Part shown: positions 1 to 6,619 of the stretch, piece by piece
How positions within the stretch are numbered: the first letter of the stretch is position 1
How the letters are laid out: each line of letters starts with the position of its first letter
Assembly (NCBI GenBank): GCA_013043945.1
Contig: JABEUW010000229.1
Span: 1 to 7,970 of the forward strand
Source: Vulcanimicrobiota bacterium
Lineage (GTDB): Bacteria > Vulcanimicrobiota > Vulcanimicrobiia > Vulcanimicrobiales > Vulcanimicrobiaceae
DNA: 7,970 bases
Reading direction: 5' to 3'
Translations under genes and position numbers: made by a program
Notes under the pieces: model-generated
Database searches by the model: none
The model's input: only the letters and a program-made list of their open reading frames with translations
What the model was told of the DNA's origin: nothing

Positions 1-38
1 GGATAGGAGCGCTCCGCGGTGCGAGGAACGTCGCAGCC

Positions 39-404
39 ATGATCCTTCGATTTATCGTCAACGCCATCGCGTTATATCTCATCTTGAAGTTCGTGCCGGG
101 CTTCAACCACGATGCCGGGATCGGGACCGCGCTGATCGCCGCGATCGTCTTCGGCCTCGTGAACATGCTGCTGGGGCCGATTTTGCGGCTGATCTCCGCT
201 CCGATTACCTGGCTGACGCACGGGCTCTTTGCGTTCGTGGTCAACTACCTGCTCTTCGCACTCGCAGCGCATCTGACGCCGGATTTCCGCTCGAGCGGCG
301 ATTTCAACCACTGGCTGGCCTACCTCTACGGCACGATCGTCATGATGTTGGTCAGTACGTTGATGGAGCGGAGCACCTCGGGGCAGAGGGCGGGGGGCTC
401 GTAA
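39..404 (+). CDS. Phage-holin-family (PF04020-like) four-helix membrane protein
   Basis: The product is 121 residues and almost wholly hydrophobic, with about four membrane segments near residues 2-20, 27-48, 51-74 and 88-106, and a short polar C-terminal tail. The pattern (start MILRFIVNAIALYLI, then a GLVNMLLGPILRLISAPI block, a NYLLFALAA segment and a polar turn before the last helix) matches the 'phage holin family 4_2' proteins (PF04020, YvlD-like). These are widespread bacterial inner-membrane proteins, and the holin name is historical; no phage gene is near. The ATG at 39 gives the usual family N-terminus. A GAGGA at 23-27 lies upstream with a long 11-base spacing. The frame is open back to the window edge, so an earlier start cannot be fully excluded. 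The exact role is unknown. Family assignment is fairly sure; function is not. Confidence 0.85.
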   Translation: MILRFIVNAIALYLILKFVPGFNHDAGIGTALIAAIVFGLVNMLLGPILRLISAPITWLTHGLFAFVVNYLLFALAAHLTPDFRSSGDFNHWLAYLYGTIVMMLVSTLMERSTSGQRAGGS

Positions 405-425
405 CCCCTCCCTTGCCGGATCGGT

Positions 426-431
426 TATACT
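426..431 (+). promoter_or_regulatory. Probable -10 box of the tmRNA promoter
   Basis: TATACT lies 16 bases before the mature tmRNA 5' end. Initiation about 7 bases downstream would give a leader of roughly 10 bases, to be removed by RNase P. I see no good -35 hexamer at 17-base spacing; the TTGCCG at 413-418 is too close. The same TATACT hexamer occurs before the DUF190 gene at 1880-1885. Confidence 0.45.
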
Positions 432-447
432 GAGTGTCGATGGTCGC

Positions 448-802
448 GGGGCTGAATCAGGTTCGACGTGAGGATCCGCGGTCGATGTCAGCAGGCGGAG
501 TTGCGAGCTCTCCTAAAACGATCGCAACGGCAATAACTGCCAACAACAACTACGCACTGGCTGCCTAAATAAGGTAACCACCGGACGCGAGGGGTCGGCC
601 CGAACCACTTCGTCTTCCGGTCAAAAATTCGGGCTGGTTCGCACGGATGATGTGACGCGCAAACGAGATTGACTGCATCTGCGACGCACGATAGCCCAGC
701 TTTGGGGCGATCGAGCGGCTAAGACAAACTCAAAGCTGAGCCTGGAGAACGCATCGGTCCGGCTTTGCGGACTCGGGGGGCAGTACCCCGACAGCTCCAC
801 CA
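448..802 (+). ncRNA. ssrA: Transfer-messenger RNA (tmRNA), one-piece form
   Basis: tmRNA works with SmpB to rescue ribosomes stalled on broken mRNAs: it is charged with alanine and then supplies a short reading frame whose product marks the stalled protein for degradation. The 5' end GGGGCTG (448-454) pairs with CAGCTCC (792-798), followed by ACCA, so the CCA is encoded. The third pair is G450-U796, the alanyl-tRNA synthetase identity pair. GGTTCGACG near 460 is the conserved D-region. TCCGC (475-479) can pair with GCGGA (767-771), and CGATG (483-487) with CATCG (752-756), forming helix 2 between the two ends in the normal, non-permuted order. The tag frame starts at 524. The T arm is odd: stem TCGGGG/CCCCGA around loop GGCAGTA rather than a TTCRA-type loop. 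Length is 355 bases, within the usual 350-400. smpB is not in the window. Confidence 0.96.
524..568 (+). other. tmRNA proteolysis-tag reading frame
   Basis: Translation resumes at GCA (524-526) and reads ATAITANNNYALAA before TAA at 566-568; a second in-frame TAA follows at 575-577. The C-terminal YALAA is the classic degron recognised by ClpXP-type proteases. The 14-residue tag is longer than the 10 residues of E. coli (ANDENYALAA), and the middle holds three identical AAC codons. The resume codon is inferred from alignment with known tmRNAs. Confidence 0.93.
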
Positions 803-809
803 TTTCTGC

Positions 810-838
810 AAAATGCGCCGCTCCGGCGCATTTTTTTT
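810..838 (+). terminator. Intrinsic terminator after tmRNA
   Basis: A perfect 8-bp stem ATGCGCCG (813-820) / CGGCGCAT (824-831) with a CTC loop is followed by an unbroken T run through 838. The A residues before the stem can pair with the T run and extend it to about 11 bp. It starts 8 bases after the encoded CCA, so it ends the ssrA transcript and separates it from the reductase gene. Confidence 0.93.
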
Positions 839-886
839 CGCCGCCGTGCGCGAAACCCGCGGCGCTCGATCTCGGTCGTACCAAGT

Positions 887-1867
<981 letters not shown>

Positions 1868-1876
1868 ATTCGTTCG

Positions 1877-1885
1877 TGCTATACT
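1877..1885 (+). promoter_or_regulatory. Extended -10 promoter element before the DUF190 gene
   Basis: TGCTATACT is a good extended -10 element (TGn plus TATACT at 1880-1885). A weak -35, TGAACC at 1857-1862, sits at exactly 17-base spacing inside the end of the reductase gene. Predicted initiation is at about 1892-1893, inside the 5' arm of the hairpin that covers the next start codon. Confidence 0.55.
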
Positions 1886-1920
1886 CCATCTCGTAAGGCC
1901 CACTCTGGGAGACGAGATGG
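1886..1920 (+). promoter_or_regulatory. Hairpin covering the DUF190 ribosome site and start codon
   Basis: CCATCTCGT (1886-1894) and ACGAGATGG (1912-1920) form a perfect 9-bp inverted repeat. The 17-base interior can form a second short stem, CCCA (1899-1902) with TGGG (1906-1909). The Shine-Dalgarno-like GGGAG (1907-1911) and the ATG at 1917-1919 lie inside this structure. No T run follows, so it is not an intrinsic terminator. It could control translation, or act as a DNA operator overlapping the start of transcription. Confidence 0.55.
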
Positions 1921-2249
1921 AAGCATTCCAAGTCGGGAAAATGATGCGGATTTTCGTAGACGAACGGGATCGTCGCGGAGTTCAGCCGCTCTATACCGCA
2001 ATCGTCGAACTGCTGCGAAAACGCGGCATCGCCGGTGCGACGGTGCTGCGCGGCATCGAAGGCTTCGGCGCGCACAACGAAATTCACGTCGCGAAGCCCT
2101 TCTCGCCGACGCCGAACTCGCCGGTGCTCATCGAAGTGGTCGACGAAGAAGAGCGCTTGCGCGCACTGATCCCCGAATTGGAAGCGATGATCGGCGAAGG
2201 GATGATCACGATCGAAAAAATCTCCTACCTGCGGCTGCAGCGCTCGTAG
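1917..2249 (+). CDS. DUF190 (PF02641) PII-like protein
   Basis: The 110-residue product carries the DUF190 signature nearly end to end: MMRIFVDERDRRGVQPLYTA, then IVELLRKRGIAGATVLRGIEGFGAH, then IEVVDEEERLRALIPELEAMI and GEGMITIEKI. DUF190 proteins adopt a ferredoxin-like fold related to PII signalling proteins and are thought to form small-ligand-binding trimers; many lie next to crcB/fluC fluoride-channel genes. No fluoride channel is present here and I do not recognise a fluoride riboswitch upstream. The ATG at 1917 has GGGAG five bases upstream; both lie in a hairpin. A 54-base gap follows before the flavodoxin-fold gene. Ligand and partner are unknown. Confidence 0.93.
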   Translation: MEAFQVGKMMRIFVDERDRRGVQPLYTAIVELLRKRGIAGATVLRGIEGFGAHNEIHVAKPFSPTPNSPVLIEVVDEEERLRALIPELEAMIGEGMITIEKISYLRLQRS

Positions 2250-2303
2250 TCGCCTTCCCAACTTCTTCGCAAATTTGCCGCCCTTTTCGGGTACGCTCGC
2301 GCG

Positions 2304-2894
2304 GTGAACACGCCGGGTCTTCGAAAGATCGTTCTTTTGCACGGGCACCCCGACCCGGACCGGGGACGGTTTGGCTACGCCCTCGCCGACGCCTACGAGC
2401 ACGGTGCGCGGGCGGCGGGGCATGAGGTGCACCGCGTGGACGTCGCCGATCTCGACCTTGGTTTTTTACGCACCAAGCACGCGTGGGATACCGAGATGCC
2501 GGCGCCGGAGATACTCTCCTTGCGCGAGCGCGTCGCAGAGAGCGATCACCTCGCAATTGTTTTCCCGCTCTGGCTGGGAACGATGCCGGCGTACTTCAAA
2601 GCCTTTTGGGAGCAACTCTTGCGCACCGGAGCCCCGCAGAACGGAAAGGCGACGGCGCCCTCGATTCTCCGTGGGAAGAGCGCGCGCATCGTCGTGACGA
2701 TGGGCATGCCCGCCCCGTTCTTTCGTTGGTATTTCGGCGGTTACGGCGTGAAAAGCTTCGAACGCGGCATTCTAAAAATCATGGGCGCCGCGCCGATTCG
2801 CACGACCCTGCTCGGCTCGGTCGAAGGGCGCAGTGAGGCCGGTTATCAGCGTTGGATGCAGGAGATGAGCGAGTTGGGACGGCGATGCACCTAA
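2304..2894 (+). CDS. Flavodoxin-fold NAD(P)H oxidoreductase (quinone-reductase-like)
   Basis: The 196-residue product fits the Flavodoxin_2 family (PF02525; NQO1/KefF/MdaB type), FMN- or FAD-binding enzymes that pass two electrons from NAD(P)H to quinones or similar acceptors. The first strand KIVLLHGHPDP (residues 8-18) is followed by a flavin phosphate-binding turn DRGRFGYALA. The hallmark FPLWLGTMPAYFKAFWEQLL lies at residues 87-106, and the GYGVKSFERGILKIMG segment near 150-165 is typical of the C-terminal half. The start is GTG at 2304; no Shine-Dalgarno site is visible. A TACGCT at 2292-2297 would place initiation near the GTG itself, so the mRNA may be leaderless, but this is weak. The gene overlaps bioB by 10 bases, so the two are probably cotranscribed. 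The substrate is not determined. Confidence 0.9.
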   Translation: MNTPGLRKIVLLHGHPDPDRGRFGYALADAYEHGARAAGHEVHRVDVADLDLGFLRTKHAWDTEMPAPEILSLRERVAESDHLAIVFPLWLGTMPAYFKAFWEQLLRTGAPQNGKATAPSILRGKSARIVVTMGMPAPFFRWYFGGYGVKSFERGILKIMGAAPIRTTLLGSVEGRSEAGYQRWMQEMSELGRRCT

Positions 2895-3844
2895 CACGAA
2901 TCGATGCCTCAGCGGTGCTGGCGATTTACGAGCAGCCGTTTCCGGAGTTGGCTTTTGCTGCGATAACGGCGCACCGTGCCTCCTTCGATCCATTGGCGAT
3001 TCAGCGATCGACGCTGCTCAGCGTCAAAACCGGCGGTTGCTCCGAGGATTGCGGCTACTGCGCGCAGAGCGCGCGTCGCGAGACGCACGTGCGCCCCGAG
3101 CCGCTCGCGCAGCTCGATGAAGTCGTCGCGGCGGCGCGCGCGGCGAAGGCGGAGGGCGCCACTCGTTTTTGCATGGGAGCGGCGTGGCGCGGCGTGAAAG
3201 ACGGCCCGGCATTCGAACGCGTGCTCGCGATGGTGCGCGAGGTCAACGCGCTGGGCATGGAGAGTTGCGTGACGCTCGGTGCGTTGCAACCGCATCAGGC
3301 GCAAGCGCTGCGCGACGCCGGTTTGCAGTACTACAACCACAACCTCGATACGTCGCGCGCGTACTACCCGCAGGTCGTTTCAACGCACGCGTACGACGAC
3401 CGCTTGCAGACGCTCGAACGCGCCCGCGCCGCGGGGCTGAAACTCTGCTGCGGTGGAATTGTCGGCATGGGGGAATCCCGCAACGATCGCGTCGCGCTCA
3501 TCGCAGAACTGGCAGCGATGGAGAGCCCGCCCGAATCGGTGCCGGTGAACCTGCTGGTTCCCATCGAAGGAACGCCGCTCGCCGAGCGAGCGACCTTCGA
3601 TCCGATCGAACTCGTGCGAACCGTTGCGACCCTGCGCATCGTGCTGCCGTCGTCGCATATTCGCCTCGCGGCGGGACGCTCCGAGATGAGCGCGGAGCTG
3701 CAAACGCTCTGCTTTCTGCTCGGAGCGAACTCGATATTCTCGGGCGACCGTTTGCTGACGACCGAGAATGCCGCGCTCGATAGCGATGCCGCACTCTTCG
3801 CTGCTTTAGGCATGCACGCCGAGACGGGCTCCGAGTCGCGTTAA
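2885..3844 (+). CDS. bioB: Biotin synthase
   Basis: BioB is the radical-SAM enzyme that inserts sulfur into dethiobiotin in the last step of biotin synthesis. The 319-residue product has the [4Fe-4S] motif at Cys52, Cys56 and Cys59 (GGCSEDCGYCAQS), and the [2Fe-2S] ligands appear as Cys96, Cys128, Cys188 and Arg259 (IRLAAGR), all at positions equivalent to the E. coli enzyme. YYNHNLDTSR and CGGIVGMGES are also family hallmarks. I chose ATG 2885, which gives a normal N-terminus; an in-frame ATG at 2852 lies deep in the preceding gene and would add 11 unlikely residues. No other bio gene is in the window. The start overlaps the end of the flavodoxin-fold gene, suggesting translational coupling. 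The stop codon shares TTAA with the convergent regulator gene. Confidence 0.98.
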   Translation: MHLTRIDASAVLAIYEQPFPELAFAAITAHRASFDPLAIQRSTLLSVKTGGCSEDCGYCAQSARRETHVRPEPLAQLDEVVAAARAAKAEGATRFCMGAAWRGVKDGPAFERVLAMVREVNALGMESCVTLGALQPHQAQALRDAGLQYYNHNLDTSRAYYPQVVSTHAYDDRLQTLERARAAGLKLCCGGIVGMGESRNDRVALIAELAAMESPPESVPVNLLVPIEGTPLAERATFDPIELVRTVATLRIVLPSSHIRLAAGRSEMSAELQTLCFLLGANSIFSGDRLLTTENAALDSDAALFAALGMHAETGSESR

Positions 3845-4587
3845 CGCGCTGCCTCGCGAGCGATGCGAGCGCGCTCTACGAATCGCCAGGCCTTCGGCAT
3901 TTGCGGCGTTGCAGCGGCAACTTTCGTGCGGTTCGTTTCGTCGGCGTAGAAGCTGGCGAGGGAGCGTTCCATCGAAGGGTCGTTCTGCGTAAACGCTGCA
4001 ACGAGGCTCTCCCACCGTTCGAGTAGTGCCTGCGCCTGCACCGATGCCGGATCGACGTTTTCGGCGGCGGCGATATCGGAGAAGAGCGTATTCCACGCCG
4101 CAGTGATGTTGGCTTGCTCCGTTTCTCCAAGCGAACGTTCGCCGAGTGCGCGCAATTGCTCGGGAGTGAAATGTTTTCCGTAGTCGATCTGATTCATCAT
4201 GAGTGTTCCCTGTATAGCGCGAACGAAGCGCTCGCTTCGGAGCGAAGGGGCAAGCCGTAAGCTCTCTCGAGCGGCGCGCATCGCTTCGACGATCTTTTCG
4301 ATACCCTCACGACGCTCTTCAAGCATGGCGATTTGAGCGTCGAGGGCGCGTCCGATGTCGAAGCGCTCGTCGTCGAGCATGCGCCCTATGGTTGCGAGGT
4401 CGAACCCGAGTGCTTTGAGAGTGACGATCTGCTGTAGGCGCATCAACTCGCGATCGCCGTAGAGGCGGTAACGAGCATCGCTGCGTCCTTGCGGGCGAAG
4501 CAATCCGATACGGTCGTAGTGGTGGAGCGTCCGAACCGTTATTCCGGTAAGGCGCGCAAAGGCTCCAATGCGATATCGTTCGTTCAT
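3841..4587 (-). CDS. MerR-family regulator with TipAS-type effector domain
   Basis: The 248-residue protein begins MNERYRIGAFARLTGITVRT, a MerR winged-helix DNA-binding domain (about residues 5-73, with the LHHYDRIGLLRP motif). A charged helix that should form the dimer coiled coil follows (about 75-118). The C-terminal part (about 130-245), containing YGKHFTPEQLRAL, a helix-rich middle and ERSLASFYADE, resembles the TipAS drug-recognition domain (PF07739). TipA-type proteins bind thiopeptides and other hydrophobic compounds and activate their own and nearby genes by twisting a promoter with an over-long spacer. ATG 4587 is chosen because it gives the standard MerR N-terminus. A MerR-type promoter lies just upstream, and two methyltransferase genes diverge from it. 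Effector and targets are unknown. Confidence 0.93.
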   Translation of the reverse strand: MNERYRIGAFARLTGITVRTLHHYDRIGLLRPQGRSDARYRLYGDRELMRLQQIVTLKALGFDLATIGRMLDDERFDIGRALDAQIAMLEERREGIEKIVEAMRAARESLRLAPSLRSERFVRAIQGTLMMNQIDYGKHFTPEQLRALGERSLGETEQANITAAWNTLFSDIAAAENVDPASVQAQALLERWESLVAAFTQNDPSMERSLASFYADETNRTKVAAATPQMPKAWRFVERARIAREAAR

Positions 4588-4617
4588 AGTGTTATGCGAG
4601 CCATGCGGCCCTCCGCT

Positions 4618-4648
4618 ACTCTGCAGCATGACGTAAGGTCAGAGTCAA
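4618..4648 (-). promoter_or_regulatory. MerR-type promoter and operator for the regulator gene
   Basis: Read on the minus strand, TTGACT (4648-4643) and CAGAGT (4623-4618) stand 19 bases apart, the over-long spacing typical of promoters activated by MerR-family proteins. The spacer contains the inverted repeat TGAC-CTTAC-GTCA (4641-4629), and ACTCTG/CAGAGT forms an outer 6-bp repeat. Initiation near 4611 would leave a leader of about 24 bases. The site also lies 40-70 bases from the divergent methyltransferase start, so it may control both directions. Confidence 0.65.
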
Positions 4649-4687
4649 GTTCCGGCACGCCCCGAGGTATTCTTTTTCGGCCCGCCA

Positions 4688-5440
4688 ATGGCACGGACGA
4701 TGATCGATCCCACGCAACGCTTCTCCGAACGCGCCGCAGATTACGTCCTCGGTCGCCCTTCCTATCCGGTCGAAGCGATCGACGCGCTCTTCGAAGGCTT
4801 CGGCGACCCGCTGAAACTTCGCGTCGCCGATCTCGGCGCCGGCACCGGCATCTCCTCGCGCTTGCTCGCCGAACGTGCCGGCTCGACGATCGCCGTCGAA
4901 CCGAATGCGGCGATGCGCGCGGGTGCGGAGCCGTTCCCGCGCTTGGAGTGGCGCGACGCGCGCGCCGAAGCGACCGGGCTCCCCGATGCATCGGTCGATC
5001 TCGCCACCGCTTTTCAGGCCTTTCATTGGTTCGATGCGCCTGCCGCGCTCGCCGAGATCGAACGCATTCTCCGCCCCGGCGGTCGAGCCGCGTTGCTCTA
5101 TAACGAACGTGACGAACGCGATCCATTTACCGCCGCCTACGGCGAGCTCGTACGAACCCATGCAACCGATGAGAGCGAGGTGCGTCGCTCCGACGGGCGC
5201 CTCACCTTTCTCGCCTACTCGGGTTGGAAAAGAGTTCGCTTTGCACCCTATCCGAACGCGCAGCGGCTCGATCGCGCCGGCCTCTTCGCGCGCGTCGGCA
5301 GCACCTCGTACCTTCCGCATAAAGGTGAGGCTGCTCGACGACTCCGTGAAGAACTCGAAGCGCTCTTCGAGCGTTTCGAGCGAGATGGATTCGTGAAGAT
5401 GACGATGCAGTGCTCCGTGACGCTCGCCGAGACGCGATGA
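4688..5440 (+). CDS. Class I SAM-dependent methyltransferase (Methyltransf_11-like)
   Basis: The 250-residue product is a Rossmann-fold methyltransferase. RFSERAADYVLGRPSYP (residues 11-27) is the N-terminal signature of a common small-molecule methyltransferase group. Motif I is VADLGAGTG (46-54), Glu71 in IAVEPN is the acidic residue expected to bind the SAM ribose, FQAFHWFDAP is the motif IV region, and ILRPGGRAALLYNERD follows. The acceptor substrate cannot be told. ATG 4688 is used; ATG 4700 (MIDPTQRF) is an equally possible start and neither has a clear Shine-Dalgarno site. A TATTCT at 4668-4673 may be its -10 box. It diverges from the MerR/TipAS gene and overlaps the next methyltransferase by ATGA, so the pair is likely one transcript, perhaps under the regulator. 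Confidence 0.92.
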   Translation: MARTMIDPTQRFSERAADYVLGRPSYPVEAIDALFEGFGDPLKLRVADLGAGTGISSRLLAERAGSTIAVEPNAAMRAGAEPFPRLEWRDARAEATGLPDASVDLATAFQAFHWFDAPAALAEIERILRPGGRAALLYNERDERDPFTAAYGELVRTHATDESEVRRSDGRLTFLAYSGWKRVRFAPYPNAQRLDRAGLFARVGSTSYLPHKGEAARRLREELEALFERFERDGFVKMTMQCSVTLAETR

Positions 5441-6222
5441 GCGACGTCACCGATTTTTCGGCGGGTGCCGCCGGCGATGCCGCCGCGCAGATACGCTATC
5501 TCGATGCCGTCGCGCAGCTCGGCGCGCAAGCGAAAGATGCGACCTTCGTCATGCAGGGCATCGAAGCGGACTCGCGCGTCCTCGATTGCGGGTGCGGCGT
5601 CGGCGACGACGTGCGTGCGATCGCGGCTCGCGTCGGCGCGGGCGGCCAGGTGGTCGGCATCGATGCGAACGGCGCATTGATCGCCGCTGCTATCGGGCGC
5701 GGCGTGCCGGCGAACGCCCGCTTTCTTACCGGGAGTGCCGAGGAATTGCCCTTTCCCGAGCTCTCGTTCGATGCGGTACGAGCGGAGCGCTTGCTGCAGC
5801 ATCTCACCGATCCGCAGCGCGCCACGAACGAAATGCATCGCGTGCTGCGCCCCGGCGGATCGCTCCTCGCGATCGATCAAGATTGGCAGAGCATCGTCGT
5901 CGCCGGCGGTAGCCGCAGCACCACCCGAAAAATCGTCGATGCCTTCGTCGATTCGCTCGCCGATGGGTGGGCGGGGCGGAGACATCGCGAGCATTTTGTC
6001 GCTGCGGGCTTTAGCCAGATCGAATCGCGCCCGTTCGTCACCTCGCTCTCGTTCGTACATGCCTATGCATTCGTGCTGGAATCGGCGGTCGCTGCGGCGA
6101 TTCGCGGCGGGGTGCTCCAACAGGAGGAGGCGGATGCCTGGGTGCGTGGTTTGCTCGCCGCCGATGCGCGCGGGACGTTTTTCTACGGTGTAACGGTCTT
6201 TCTCACGATCGCCGTCCGCTAA
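5437..6222 (+). CDS. Class I SAM-dependent methyltransferase (UbiE-like group)
   Basis: The ATG at 5437 overlaps the previous stop as ATGA, giving 261 residues; an in-frame ATG at 5410 lies well inside the upstream gene and is less likely. Motif I is VLDCGCGVGDD (residues 48-58), the acidic SAM ribose ligand is Asp76 in VVGIDAN, then FLTGSAEELPFPELSFD, a motif IV region ERLLQHLTDP, and MHRVLRPGGSLLAID. The C-terminal 90 residues contain a helical region that probably forms the substrate cap. It resembles UbiE/Methyltransf_11 and Methyltransf_25 enzymes acting on lipids, quinones or natural products. It is not a recent duplicate of its neighbour: outside the shared SAM-binding motifs the two proteins differ in sequence. 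Substrate unknown. Confidence 0.92.
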   Translation: MSDVTDFSAGAAGDAAAQIRYLDAVAQLGAQAKDATFVMQGIEADSRVLDCGCGVGDDVRAIAARVGAGGQVVGIDANGALIAAAIGRGVPANARFLTGSAEELPFPELSFDAVRAERLLQHLTDPQRATNEMHRVLRPGGSLLAIDQDWQSIVVAGGSRSTTRKIVDAFVDSLADGWAGRRHREHFVAAGFSQIESRPFVTSLSFVHAYAFVLESAVAAAIRGGVLQQEEADAWVRGLLAADARGTFFYGVTVFLTIAVR

Positions 6223-6271
6223 CGTTCCAAAGCGAGAGGATTGCCCGCGTGCCGACGTTAACGGTCTACGC

Positions 6272-6619
6272 ATGACGTCTCAATATATTCTCGATGCCCA
6301 CTTCATCGTCGCCGCGCTGGTGATCATCTGCGCTCTCGTCTTCAGCTGGAATACGATGGGGCGGCGCGTGATGGTCGCAGTGACGGGACTGCAGTTTCTC
6401 ATTGGGATCGTGGTGGCAGGCGTCTTTCACCCGGCGGGTCCGCTGATTTGGCTGCATCTCTCGGGAGCGCTGGCGGCGATGATCGCCTATATCTTTGCAC
6501 GCCGCATCGGCGAACAGCCGGGTAAGGGAGGGCTCGCTCTCGCGCTCTCGCTCCTCGGCCTGGTGCTCGCTCTTGGGACGTTCTCGCTCGGGATCACGCT
6601 CGCGCGTGGGTCGATGTAG
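6272..6619 (+). CDS. Small four-helix membrane protein, function unknown
   Basis: I do not recognise this 115-residue protein. It has four predicted membrane helices near residues 6-26, 33-52, 56-76 and 86-111, with a basic loop (GRR) after the first and a charged loop (ARRIGEQPGKG) after the third. By the positive-inside rule both termini would face outward. His10 lies in the first helix and His62 in the third, with His53 at the end of the second; paired histidines in such a fold can hold haem, but there is no family match to support that. The ATG at 6272 has no Shine-Dalgarno site next to it; a nine-codon frame starting at GTG 6249 ends in an ATGA overlap with this start. The stop codon overlaps the next gene's GTG by one base (TAGTG), so it belongs to the envelope gene group downstream. 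Confidence 0.75.
   Translation: MTSQYILDAHFIVAALVIICALVFSWNTMGRRVMVAVTGLQFLIGIVVAGVFHPAGPLIWLHLSGALAAMIAYIFARRIGEQPGKGGLALALSLLGLVLALGTFSLGITLARGSM

Noticed and set aside
6..15. Perfect palindrome GGAGCGCTCC at the left edge
   Set aside because: It is short, at the edge of the window, and has no T run or promoter context to give it a role.
39..404. Prophage remnant, from the holin family name
   Set aside because: The PF04020 family is chromosomal and widespread; no lysin, integrase or structural phage gene is nearby. Although ssrA is a frequent integration site for mobile elements, its 3' end is followed directly by its terminator and a housekeeping-type gene, and I see no att duplication.
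839..864. Inverted repeat CGCCGC/GCGGCG before the aldo/keto reductase
   Set aside because: Only 6 bp of pure GC with a 14-base loop in GC-rich DNA; not distinguishable from chance.
1886..1920. Fluoride riboswitch before DUF190
   Set aside because: The family often goes with such riboswitches, but the conserved riboswitch core and pseudoknot are not visible; only a simple hairpin is present.
1886..1920. Intrinsic terminator for the aldo/keto reductase gene
   Set aside because: The stem is good but no T run follows, and the 3' arm contains the next gene's start codon.
2269..2278. Perfect palindrome GCAAATTTGC before the flavodoxin-fold gene
   Set aside because: Ten bases is short, there is no second copy or clear promoter to pair it with, and it may be chance.
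5248..6273. A 341-codon open frame on the minus strand
   Set aside because: It lies opposite both methyltransferases, whose SAM-binding motifs are intact; its translation shows no recognisable domain.
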